Shown here in pieces: positions 1 to 5,678 of a stretch of 5,678 nt of DNA (positions are counted from its first letter, which is position 1; each line of letters opens with the position of its first letter). Source of the DNA: an uncultured Phycisphaerales bacterium (GTDB lineage Bacteria; Planctomycetota; Phycisphaerae; WQYP01). The position numbers and the translations under genes were made by a program. Under the pieces are notes generated by a model. The model was given only the letters and a program-made list of their open reading frames with translations, ran no database searches and was not told where the DNA came from. Where the stretch lies: NCBI GenBank assembly GCA_937901265.1, contig CALCHA010000116.1, positions 1 through 5,678 of the forward strand. The letters run 5' to 3'.

Positions 1-2047
1 CCAGCTTCGCCTGGAGGGTCTCGACGGTTGCCTGCACGTTCAGCGGATCAATGCGGCGGATGGCGGCCGCGGCCGCGAGCGCTTCGTCGTTGCGCTTCAG
101 CTTGCGCAGCATCGCGGACTCGAGTGCAAGCGCCCGCACGTTCTCGGTGTTGCACGTCAGCGATTGCCGCGTGTAGTCCAGTGCCGTCCCATAATCCCCG
201 CGGGTCGAGGCGATCTCCGCCATCTCCAGATACGCGGCACCCTTCCACGCCGCGCCCCACGTCGCCTTGGAAAATGCCGGGAACGCCTCCTCCAGCTTCC
301 CCTGCATCTTCAGCGCCAGTCCTAAATAATAGAGCGGACCGGTATCCTTGGGGGTCGTGTAGCGGTCTGTCGCGCGAGCCACGGCGGCCCGCAGGTGGGC
401 CTCCGCTTCCGCAAAGCGCCCGCCACGGATGCACTCGATCCCCAGCGCCGTGTTCACCCGGATGTCCCCCGGATCGCGTTTGAGCGCCTCCTGCCAGTAG
501 GGATCCACGCGCGACATCCCGGACGGCTCCGTCGGATCGCTGGAAGCCCCCGGCGCGCGGAACTGGTCGTTCCGCAGGCCCGCCAGGTACAGCTCTTCGT
601 TGGTCTTGATGTCCGCCGGTGCGGCGAAGGGCGTCACGGGCGACGGCATCGCCTCGGGCTGCAGGCGCACCGGCGCGTAGGAAATCAGCTCGCGCCCGCC
701 GTCGAGCAGCGTCGCCCGCAGGTCATGCTCGTCCGCGCCCGCCGGCAGCGGCACCTCTTTCACGTACGCCTTACCGGGGGAGATCGTCACTTCTTCGTCG
801 ATCAGCGCCTGATCATGCCAGCGAAGCAGCACGTGGGCCGTCGGATGCGAACGCGTTGCATAAAAGCCGAGCCGGATCCTGCCCTCCTTCACCTCGAGGT
901 TCACCGCCGCCTCGATATTTGCGTTCTTCGCGCCGTCGATGTCCCGGAACGGATACCAGTACTGCGTCCACTGCCGCGTCTCAAACGGGGCCAGCCACGA
1001 ATAATCCGGCTGGTTGTCGGAATAAGCCCCCACCATCAGTTCGATGTAAGGCCCGTCGGTGTCCGTCAGGAGGGTGTCCTGCGCCTTGCCGCCCGGCCCC
1101 GTCCCCCAGGTCCAGAATTTTTTTCCCGGCACCACGTTGTGATCCGCGATCGCCATCGTCCCCGCCTGCTTGCCGTGGTCGTAGCCCGCCAGGAAATCGT
1201 CCGTGAAGTTCCAGGCGAACATGGACATCGACCCGATGTGGTTCTTGTACCAGCTCGCGTCCGTGCCCGTGCCGAAGTCCGCGTTGTTGAACCGTCCCGT
1301 CGCCATCGGCCAGGTCGTGAACTGGTTCTTCGTGTGATAGGTCACATGCTGCGTAGTGGGGGGAAAGATCACCTGGTAGTTGTCATTGACGCTGACTGCG
1401 ACGTTGGAGAAGCACAGCATCGACACCGGCAGCGGCGTGCGGTTGGTCATGCGGAAGGACGTCTCCAGCACCGACGAGCCCGGATGCAGCGTCAGCCCCA
1501 CCGCCCAGCGCGTGCGGTCGCGCAGCTCCAGCTCGCCGACCCAGCAGGTTTTGCTGCCGTCGGCGCCTTCCTGAATTGTGTACTGCACCGGCAGGAAGCT
1601 GGTGGCGCGGTGGTGGTGCGGAATGTCCCACTCCACGCCGCCGGAAATCCACGCCCCCAGCAGGCTGATCAGCGCCGGCTTGATGACGTGCTGGCGGTAG
1701 AAGTAGTCGTAGCCGTTGGTCTTGTCGACTGCCGAAAAAATCTTCCCGCCGATCGCCGGAAGAATCCCCACCTTCACGTATTCATTCTCCAGATAGACTA
1801 TCTTGTAGGACTTGTCGGCCTTCTCGCTGGTGAGGTTGTCGTACGCGGGATAGGGATAGATGCGGTGCTGCGCCCCCTGCGAGTTGCCCCCGAAATAAAA
1901 CTGCGGGTCCGATTCCGCAGGCCCGAGGAGATAGGTGGGGATCGTGACCTGCTCTTCTTTGACGGTCACGCCGCCGGCAGCACGCGCGGCCGAGGCCACG
2001 GCCAGCACCAGCAATCCCGCCACCGCACAAGCCATGTTTTTTCGCAT
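1..2047 (-). CDS. Secreted DUF5107 protein with C-terminal TPR repeats (3' end outside window)
   Basis: The frame is open from the ATG at 2047 to the window edge, 682 codons without a stop, so only the C-terminus is missing. Residues 1-23 form a Sec signal peptide (hydrophobic GLLVLAVASA, then an ARA cleavage motif). Residues about 35-370 match DUF5107 as I know it: YPYPAYDN, ENEYVKVGILPAIGGKIFS, GAWISGGVEWDIPHHH, ADHNVVPGKKFWTWG, LTDTDGPYIELMVG, QPDYSWL. The ILPAIGGKIFSAVDK stretch recalls the galactose-mutarotase-like beta-sandwich fold. Residues about 375-465 look like a further beta domain. From about 517 onward there are at least four helical TPR-like units, for example GIECIRGGRFAEAEAHLRAA and LGLALKMQGKLEEAFPAF. 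Family members of this architecture often reach about 1000 aa, so several hundred residues may lie outside. The molecular function of DUF5107 is not established to my knowledge; sugar binding or processing is inferred from fold and neighbours. The start is supported by a GGAG 7 nt upstream. Confidence 0.93.
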   Translation of the reverse strand, partial: MRKNMACAVAGLLVLAVASAARAAGGVTVKEEQVTIPTYLLGPAESDPQFYFGGNSQGAQHRIYPYPAYDNLTSEKADKSYKIVYLENEYVKVGILPAIGGKIFSAVDKTNGYDYFYRQHVIKPALISLLGAWISGGVEWDIPHHHRATSFLPVQYTIQEGADGSKTCWVGELELRDRTRWAVGLTLHPGSSVLETSFRMTNRTPLPVSMLCFSNVAVSVNDNYQVIFPPTTQHVTYHTKNQFTTWPMATGRFNNADFGTGTDASWYKNHIGSMSMFAWNFTDDFLAGYDHGKQAGTMAIADHNVVPGKKFWTWGTGPGGKAQDTLLTDTDGPYIELMVGAYSDNQPDYSWLAPFETRQWTQYWYPFRDIDGAKNANIEAAVNLEVKEGRIRLGFYATRSHPTAHVLLRWHDQALIDEEVTISPGKAYVKEVPLPAGADEHDLRATLLDGGRELISYAPVRLQPEAMPSPVTPFAAPADIKTNEELYLAGLRNDQFRAPGASSDPTEPSGMSRVDPYWQEALKRDPGDIRVNTALGIECIRGGRFAEAEAHLRAAVARATDRYTTPKDTGPLYYLGLALKMQGKLEEAFPAFSKATWGAAWKGAAYLEMAEIASTRGDYGTALDYTRQSLTCNTENVRALALESAMLRKLKRNDEALAAAAAIRRIDPLNVQATVETLQAKL

Positions 2048-2054
2048 GCCAGAT

Positions 2055-2058
2055 CTCC
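2055..2058 (-). promoter_or_regulatory. Shine-Dalgarno site of the DUF5107 gene
   Basis: GGAG lies 7 nt before the ATG at 2047. It favours that start over the in-frame ATG four codons further in (residue 5), which would also shorten the positively charged MRKN end of the signal peptide. Confidence 0.75.
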
Positions 2059-2090
2059 ACGCCATGAAAGATATTTTGTTGCCCGGGAAG

Positions 2091-2113
2091 TGAACGCACG
2101 CGGGCAGCGTTCA
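2091..2113 (-). promoter_or_regulatory. Alternative hairpin B, mutually exclusive with hairpin A
   Basis: TGAACGC at 2107-2113 (minus sense) is perfectly complementary to GCGTTCA at 2091-2097, with a 9-nt loop. The same GAACGC arm forms the 3' side of the inner stem of hairpin A, so only one of the two can form at a time. The three copies of GAACGC/GCGTTC start at 2092, 2107 and 2122, spaced exactly 15 bp apart in alternating orientation. At the DNA level they could also be paired protein-binding half-sites. Confidence 0.5.
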
Positions 2114-2133
2114 TCCATGGCGAACGCAGCCCG
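2101..2133 (-). promoter_or_regulatory. Intercistronic hairpin A before the DUF5107 gene
   Basis: The minus-strand transcript reads CGGGC-T-GCGTTC, a 9-nt loop, then GAACGC-T-GCCCG. This gives 11 Watson-Crick pairs interrupted by a single U-U mismatch. No U-tract follows, so it is not a classical intrinsic terminator. It lies between the DUF4038 stop and the DUF5107 start, about 43 nt before the ribosome binding site. Possible roles are mRNA end protection after processing, or one arm of a switch with the overlapping hairpin B. A weaker outer inverted repeat (GCCAGA/TCTGGC, 2134-2139 and 2166-2171, 26-nt loop) abuts it on the upstream side. Confidence 0.6.
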
Positions 2134-2204
2134 GCCAGACTTCCCACTGGCAAGCCCGAGGGTTCTCTGGCATCGCAGGCCGAAACGCCCCCGCCCTCAA
2201 CGCC

Positions 2205-3620
2205 TCACTTGTGCGTGCCGGGCGCGGGGTAGTTCTTCGCCGCATCGTCGAGCACCAGCACCCAGTCGGCATTGGCCGCCGGGACGTCCGCATCCGTCGG
2301 TGCCGCGAACTCGTGCGTGTCGGTCTTGCTGAGCTGCCCGGCTGGCTTTGCTGCTCCGGTCCGCGGGTCATACCACCACGCGGTGAGTTTCGTCCCCTCC
2401 AGCTTGCCGGTATTCACCGTCACCTTGTCGATACCCGAAGGCAGATAGACGAACGCCCAGCTTGAATCCCCGCCGCGAATCGCCTCCACCCGCTGCAGTG
2501 CCCGCTGGCTCACTTCCCCGGCGATCAAGCTCTGATCCGGTGCCCGCTCCAGCGATGGCCGCGAGAGAATCAGCCAGCGCACATACTGCACCTGCCCCGA
2601 CGCCGGCAGCTTGAGCGCATCCTTCCAATCCATGTTCGCATGCCACCCCGACACCGGCCCGCCGCCGGGATTTCTGGGATGGTAGAACTCATACACTTCG
2701 CCGTTGCCATACGTATGTCCCGCCGCTCCGGCAAATACCGCCAGGTACGCCGCCCGCCGCACGTCCACGGCCTGAATCCGCGCCGCATCCGGATTGTCCT
2801 TCACCAGCCGATCGGTGATGTTCTCATAGCCCGGCTCCATGTCCAGCGTCGGCTTCGTCGGCGTCTTGGCATAATCGTCGGCCACCAGCTTGAAGTTCGT
2901 CGTGTTGATGAAATGGCCCGACTGAATCGAATCGAAATCCAGCCAGGGTCGATCCTGGAACCAGAAGCTCGACGATTGCCGCCCCGTGGGATGGTAGGTG
3001 ATCATTTGCACCGGCGCCCCCGCCTCCTTGGCTCCCGCCAGCAGCCCCGCCGCCATGGCGTCGGTCACCGGCTGGATGTCCTTACCCGCCGTGTCGCCGC
3101 CGAGCACCCAGAAGACGTTGCGCTTGGCGTAACGCTTGCCCAGGAAGGTCGCATACACCTTCATTTTCTCAGGATCCGCGCAGGGCCCGCTGCGCGTGTT
3201 TTTCGTCCAGAAGGGCAGCACCGCCATCCGCATCCCGTGCGCCTCGACCTTGTCGAGCACCGCATCCACGTTCTTGAAGTAAGCCTCATTGACCTGCGAA
3301 GGATCGCCCCCGACGAAGGGCACCTGCCCGTCGGGATTCCGCCGCGTGGCGTAATCCCACACCGCCACGCACCCCTGGATCACCGTGAATCCCTTGGCGG
3401 CGCGATCGTCGAGATACAGGTCCACATCCGCCGGCGAGGCGTGGTTGAAAATGCACCACGCGGTGTCGCCCAGCCAGAAGTAGGGCGTCCCGTCGGCGTT
3501 GGCAAAATAATGATGATCCGCCGACACCTTCACCGCCGGCAGCGGGTCCGCCGCCTGCGCCGCCTGACTTGCCGCCATCGCCAGCACCACGCCCGCCAAC
3601 ACTGTCTGCACGTACTTCAT
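2205..3620 (-). CDS. Secreted DUF4038 apiosidase-like glycoside hydrolase with C-terminal collagen-binding-like domain
   Basis: Length is 471 aa. Residues 1-23 are a signal peptide ending in AQA before ADPLPA; there is no lipobox. Residues about 30-355 match the DUF4038 (apiosidase-like, GH140-related) TIM-barrel domain: FANADGTPYFWLGDTAW, AAKGFTVIQ, MAVLPFW, NVFWVLGGD, ITYHPTGRQSSS and KPTLDMEPGYE. In the characterised GH140 apiosidase the catalytic pair is Asp plus Glu. D176 of WVLGGD and E262 of DMEP are the likely equivalents here, by motif position and not by alignment. Residues about 365-460 match the small C-terminal beta domain annotated in Pfam as a putative collagen-binding domain (FVYLPSG, AWWYDPRTGAA, DWVLVLD). 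GH140 apiosidase releases apiose from rhamnogalacturonan II, but DUF4038 covers many uncharacterised relatives, so the substrate is open. An in-frame ATG at 3632 would add four residues. I chose 3620 because a GGAGG lies 5 nt before it and inside the longer version. It sits 60 nt after the GH50-like gene and is probably co-transcribed with it. Confidence 0.93.
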   Translation of the reverse strand: MKYVQTVLAGVVLAMAASQAAQAADPLPAVKVSADHHYFANADGTPYFWLGDTAWCIFNHASPADVDLYLDDRAAKGFTVIQGCVAVWDYATRRNPDGQVPFVGGDPSQVNEAYFKNVDAVLDKVEAHGMRMAVLPFWTKNTRSGPCADPEKMKVYATFLGKRYAKRNVFWVLGGDTAGKDIQPVTDAMAAGLLAGAKEAGAPVQMITYHPTGRQSSSFWFQDRPWLDFDSIQSGHFINTTNFKLVADDYAKTPTKPTLDMEPGYENITDRLVKDNPDAARIQAVDVRRAAYLAVFAGAAGHTYGNGEVYEFYHPRNPGGGPVSGWHANMDWKDALKLPASGQVQYVRWLILSRPSLERAPDQSLIAGEVSQRALQRVEAIRGGDSSWAFVYLPSGIDKVTVNTGKLEGTKLTAWWYDPRTGAAKPAGQLSKTDTHEFAAPTDADVPAANADWVLVLDDAAKNYPAPGTHK

Positions 3621-3625
3621 AAGAT

Positions 3626-3630
3626 CCTCC
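3626..3630 (-). promoter_or_regulatory. Shine-Dalgarno site that decides the DUF4038 start
   Basis: GGAGG with a 5-nt spacer (ATCTT) to the ATG at 3620. It overlaps the first codons of the alternative start at 3632, which itself has no good site upstream. It begins 3 nt after the intercistronic hairpin ends. Confidence 0.8.
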
Positions 3631-3633
3631 ATG

Positions 3634-3659
3634 GGCGCTCTGCCGTCCCGCAGAACGCC
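3634..3659 (-). promoter_or_regulatory. GC-rich hairpin between the two hydrolase genes
   Basis: In the minus-strand transcript GGCGUUCUGC pairs with GCAGAGCGCC around a 6-nt loop (GGGACG), a 10-bp stem in which the only non-Watson-Crick pair is G-U. On the opposite strand that position would be a C-A mismatch, so the fold is better in the transcribed strand of the two genes. No U-tract follows, so it is unlikely to be an intrinsic terminator. Its position just before the DUF4038 ribosome binding site suits mRNA stabilisation, differential expression or control of translation (inference). Confidence 0.6.
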
Positions 3660-3680
3660 GATTCCCGGTTCTTCAACGTC

Positions 3681-5483
3681 TCAATTATCCCATGGCGAGC
3701 TCGGCGTGCCATAGTCCGACGCTTTGGGCTTGATCGCGTAGGGTGGCGTCTTGCCCGAATGCACTTCCAGCAGCCGCTTGTTCGTTGTCTTGGCCGCCTC
3801 CACCAGCTCCGAATAGGGTCGATCCGTCACATCCACAAAGCCGATGTTGTAATTCTCCCCATCCATCCGCCCCAGCACCGGCTCATCGCGCCAGGTGAAC
3901 CAGTGGGCCCCGAGAAACCCATCGAGCGACGCCGCCTGCTCGACAAAGTATTGATACGCGTTCCCCCGTTCCGCCTGGTTCTCCGCCTGCACCAATCCCG
4001 CTCCCAGCCCATTCTCCGGCACTCCGATGTGAAACTCCCCGATCATCACCGGCCGTCCCGTCAGCCGATAGGCCCGCTCCACCTGCTTCGTCGGCTCATA
4101 CTCATACACGTTGATGCTGCAGACATCGAACAGCCGCCCCACATGCATCAGCTCGTCCGACGGCTTGCCGCCGAAACGCATCCCCAGCGTCAGATGGTTC
4201 GGGTCATACTTCTTGATCGCCGCCACCATCGTCGACACGTAGTGCTCGAACGCTCCGATGATGAACGCCTTCCGCCGCTTCTCGTTGTCCCCCTCCTTCA
4301 GGTACGCCTCGAGCCGCGTCTTCGTGGCGCTCTCGGGCCCCTTCAGGATCATGTCGCACAGCTCCGGCTCGCGTCCATCCCAGGGCGGCTCGTTGCCCAG
4401 GAAATAGCCCAGCACCAGCGGATCCTCCTTGTGCGGCGTGCACTGCGCATCCGCCGCGGCATCGATCGCCGCCGCAAACCCTTCCGCATACACGTCCGGC
4501 ATTCCGAGAAAGGTCGTCTCCCGCGGCAGGTTCCACCGCAGAAACGGAATGTTCGGCCGCCCCGCCCCGCCGGTGGTCATGCCCCAGGAATCCAGCCGCC
4601 GATTCGTCAGCGACGGCCCCGCCGGTGCGGACGTCGCCGCCCCCGCCCCGCGCCCGCGGCCCCGTCCGCCGCCGCCAAACCCCCCCGGAATCCCGTTGAT
4701 GCTCGACGAGAGAAAATAGTGCCCCTCCGGATCGATGAACCACCACTTCCCCGCCACCTTCTCGACGCGGAAAAATCCCGTCGCCGCCGCATGCGTGCTC
4801 GCATAGCCGCCATATTTCCCATAGCCGAAATCCGCCAGCGTCCCGAACGCCTTCGCCTCCGCCGCCAGTTCCTGCGCCAGCTGCTCCCGCGAATGAATTT
4901 TCCGCGGCCAATCCGTCAGCGCCCACTGCCCGAACTCGTCCACCACCGGCTTGCCTTCAAGAAATTCCGACCCCTCATCCGTCTTGGCCAGATGGATGTT
5001 CCGCAGCTCCAGTGTCGGATGGTTGATCGGGTAATCCATCGAAAACCCGATCGACTCAATCCCCTTCAGCGGCCCCCACGGTCCCCATACCGACATCCAG
5101 AAGGAGTTCGTCCGCCGATTCGTCGACGCCGCCAGATCACCTCCCGCCACCTGACCCTGAAAATAGGCCAGCGGAATGCACGCCCGCGCCCACGCCCCCT
5201 GCCCGAAGGGCTGCATCTCGATCCGCCGCAGCCCGTCCGCCGTGTACAGCCACAGCCCGAAGCGCTGCGGCGTCGAGGGCCGCATCTCCAGCACCAGGTG
5301 CGTGTACCCCGACCAGTCCGCGGGCAGGTTCAAATCGTTGAGCGAAATCCGATGCTCCGGCAGCACCCCCTCAAACGACAGCGTCCGCGCGGGCTGACTC
5401 GTCGCCGCCCGCTCCTCCGCTGCCTGGGTCAGCCCCGCCAGGAGCAGGGACGCCACGAACGCCGAACGCAAAAACGTGGGCAT
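3681..5483 (-). CDS. Secreted GH50-like (beta-agarase type) glycoside hydrolase
   Basis: Length is 600 aa. Residues 1-21 are a Sec signal peptide (hydrophobic ASLLLAGL, cleavage near TQA). Residues about 32-170 form a beta-rich module resembling the N-terminal carbohydrate-binding-like domain of GH50 enzymes. Residues about 235-575 form the clan GH-A TIM barrel: KWWFIDPEGHYFLSSSINGI, RLDSWGMTT, DPLVLGYFLGNEPPW, RPVMIGEFHIG, LGAHWFTWRDEPVLGR, DGENYNIGFVDVTDRPYSEL. By family pattern E365 (GNEPPW) would be the acid/base and E483 (IGEFHIG) the nucleophile. Both are present, so the enzyme is probably active. Characterised GH50 members are beta-agarases, many exo-acting to release neoagarobiose; a divergent member could prefer another galactan. 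A Gly/Arg/Ala-rich segment sits at about 267-290. The ATG at 5483 was chosen because it starts the signal peptide and has a GAGG 9 nt upstream. A longer in-frame start at 5669 would add 62 residues with no domain character and would run through the promoter. It is the first gene of the minus-strand group. Confidence 0.92.
   Translation of the reverse strand: MPTFLRSAFVASLLLAGLTQAAEERAATSQPARTLSFEGVLPEHRISLNDLNLPADWSGYTHLVLEMRPSTPQRFGLWLYTADGLRRIEMQPFGQGAWARACIPLAYFQGQVAGGDLAASTNRRTNSFWMSVWGPWGPLKGIESIGFSMDYPINHPTLELRNIHLAKTDEGSEFLEGKPVVDEFGQWALTDWPRKIHSREQLAQELAAEAKAFGTLADFGYGKYGGYASTHAAATGFFRVEKVAGKWWFIDPEGHYFLSSSINGIPGGFGGGGRGRGRGAGAATSAPAGPSLTNRRLDSWGMTTGGAGRPNIPFLRWNLPRETTFLGMPDVYAEGFAAAIDAAADAQCTPHKEDPLVLGYFLGNEPPWDGREPELCDMILKGPESATKTRLEAYLKEGDNEKRRKAFIIGAFEHYVSTMVAAIKKYDPNHLTLGMRFGGKPSDELMHVGRLFDVCSINVYEYEPTKQVERAYRLTGRPVMIGEFHIGVPENGLGAGLVQAENQAERGNAYQYFVEQAASLDGFLGAHWFTWRDEPVLGRMDGENYNIGFVDVTDRPYSELVEAAKTTNKRLLEVHSGKTPPYAIKPKASDYGTPSSPWDN
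4614..4685 (-). other. Gly/Arg/Ala low-complexity segment inside the GH50-like catalytic domain
   Basis: Residues 267-290 of the hydrolase are almost entirely Gly, Arg, Ala, Ser and Pro, with a GGGGRGRGRGAGA core. They directly follow the first barrel strand (FLSSSINGI). The DNA is extremely GC-rich and starts with a run of seven G (4680-4686 on the plus strand as C). GH50 enzymes usually have a longer structured loop here, so it may replace that loop. The reading frame stays open and the downstream motifs are intact, so no frameshift is indicated. Confidence 0.8.
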
Positions 5484-5492
5484 GGCCGGAAA

Positions 5493-5496
5493 CCTC
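5493..5496 (-). promoter_or_regulatory. Shine-Dalgarno site of the GH50-like gene
   Basis: GAGG (within TTGAGG) lies 9 nt before the ATG at 5483. It supports the start that gives a signal peptide at the very N-terminus. Confidence 0.65.
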
Positions 5497-5537
5497 AATT
5501 GCGCTGTCTTCGGTGGTGCCGCGAAGGGTGTCCCGCG

Positions 5538-5565
5538 ATTGTACCTCTGGCCGCATGATCGGCAA
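5538..5565 (-). promoter_or_regulatory. Sigma70-like promoter for the minus-strand hydrolase genes
   Basis: TTGCCG (4 of 6 to the -35 consensus) and TACAAT (5 of 6 to the -10 consensus) are separated by 16 bp on the minus strand. Transcription would begin near 5531, giving a leader of about 48 nt before the GH50-like start. It is the best pair I could find by eye in the upstream region. Confidence 0.5.
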
Positions 5566-5598
5566 GGCCTTAGGAATCCGGCGATTTCGTCATTGTGG

Positions 5599-5610
5599 GA
5601 ACGCCCGTTC
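5599..5610. promoter_or_regulatory. Perfect 12-bp inverted repeat, candidate operator
   Basis: GAACG-CC-CGTTC lies in the divergent region, about 34 bp upstream of the proposed minus-strand -35 box and close to where a -35 box for the plus-strand gene would fall. It could thus serve both directions. The core has the form GAAC-N4-GTTC, the spacing of the Gram-positive LexA box, although the genes here give no SOS context. A carbohydrate-responsive regulator is equally possible. Confidence 0.4.
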
Positions 5611-5627
5611 GCGGATACATTCCCCAG

Positions 5628-5633
5628 CATAAT
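5628..5633 (+). promoter_or_regulatory. Possible -10 box for the rightward gene
   Basis: CATAAT matches the -10 consensus at 5 of 6 positions and would place the transcript start about 20 nt before the ATG at 5662. No convincing -35 box lies at the right distance; the inverted repeat occupies that place, as would fit an activator-dependent or repressor-covered promoter. Confidence 0.3.
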
Positions 5634-5650
5634 CGGCCACGTCTTCTTTG

Positions 5651-5656
5651 AAGGAG
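5651..5656 (+). promoter_or_regulatory. Shine-Dalgarno site of the rightward gene
   Basis: AAGGAG with a 5-nt spacer (CTACG) before an ATG on the plus strand. It is among the strongest ribosome binding sites in the window and the main reason to call a gene start at the right edge. Confidence 0.6.
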
Positions 5657-5661
5657 CTACG

Positions 5662-5678
5662 ATGACCATTCAAGCCCC
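5662..5678 (+). CDS. Start of a divergent gene, product unknown (only five codons in window)
   Basis: ATG followed by codons for T-I-Q-A, then a partial codon beginning CC, running off the right edge. The ribosome binding site and upstream -10-like box support a real start, but five residues cannot identify a product. By position it could be a regulator of, or another member of, the carbohydrate locus; that is a guess from divergent layout only. Confidence 0.5.

Noticed and set aside
2068..2094. Possible separate promoter for the DUF5107 gene (TTCACT and TATCTT on the minus strand)
   Set aside because: The spacer is only 15 bp and both boxes match poorly; the AT-rich patch alone is not enough to call a promoter.
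2091..2133. Intrinsic terminator between the DUF4038 and DUF5107 genes
   Set aside because: The stems are strong, but no U-tract follows in the minus direction.
395..2332. Plus-strand open frame of 645 codons antisense to the DUF5107 gene
   Set aside because: Arg/His/Val-rich composition, no recognisable motif or ribosome binding site, while the opposite strand encodes a recognisable family with a signal peptide.
3621..3632. Four-residue longer start of the DUF4038 protein
   Set aside because: Its ATG overlaps the GGAGG that serves the ATG at 3620, and it has no good ribosome binding site of its own.
4651..4686. Frameshift at the C-rich tract in the GH50-like gene
   Set aside because: The frame is open on both sides and family motifs lie in the same frame before (FLSSSINGI) and after (RLDSWGMTT) the tract.
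4204..4926. 240-codon minus-strand frame overlapping the GH50-like gene
   Set aside because: It is the same DNA in a shifted frame, Gly/Ala/Arg-rich, with no family features; the GH50-like frame carries all catalytic motifs.
2640..5558. Plus-strand open frame of 972 codons antisense to both hydrolases
   Set aside because: It spans the two real genes and the gap between them, its translation is dominated by Arg, Pro, His and Leu without any domain pattern, and such frames are expected opposite genes with GC-rich third positions.
5484..5669. 62-residue N-terminal extension of the GH50-like protein from an ATG at 5669
   Set aside because: It would bury the signal peptide, runs through the best promoter and the palindrome, and lacks domain character; the ATG at 5483 has its own ribosome binding site.

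Overview
The window looks like part of a polysaccharide-degradation locus from a GC-rich Gram-negative bacterium, most plausibly of the Planctomycetota/Verrucomicrobiota (PVC) group. That assignment is an inference. It rests on three secreted proteins of families common in those phyla (a GH50/agarase-like hydrolase, a DUF4038 apiosidase-like hydrolase and a DUF5107-TPR protein), each with a Sec signal peptide, and on strongly GC3-biased codons that create long open antisense frames. No rRNA, tRNA, CRISPR array, insertion sequence or phage gene is visible.

Layout, read in the direction of transcription on the minus strand (right to left): a GH50-like beta-agarase-type glycoside hydrolase (3681-5483, 600 aa); a 60-nt gap holding a GC-rich hairpin close to the next ribosome binding site; a DUF4038/GH140-like hydrolase with a C-terminal collagen-binding-like beta domain (2205-3620, 471 aa); a 157-nt gap holding two overlapping, mutually exclusive hairpins; and a DUF5107 protein with C-terminal TPR repeats (from 2047, running off the left edge after 682 codons). 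At the right edge a gene on the plus strand appears to begin (ATG at 5662 behind a strong Shine-Dalgarno). The 178-nt region 5484-5661 is therefore a likely divergent promoter region. It carries a sigma70-like promoter for the minus-strand genes and a perfect 12-bp inverted repeat that could be an operator.

How the genes may work together (inference): the two hydrolases would act outside the cytoplasm, the GH50-like enzyme on a backbone beta-galactosidic or similar linkage and the DUF4038 enzyme on side chains or released oligosaccharides. The DUF5107-TPR protein has a fold reminiscent of galactose mutarotase and may bind or process sugars while its TPRs scaffold other proteins. The substrate cannot be read from sequence. 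The least explained points are the Gly/Arg-rich segment inside the GH50-like catalytic domain, the alternating hairpins in front of the DUF5107 gene, and the operator-like palindrome in the divergent region.
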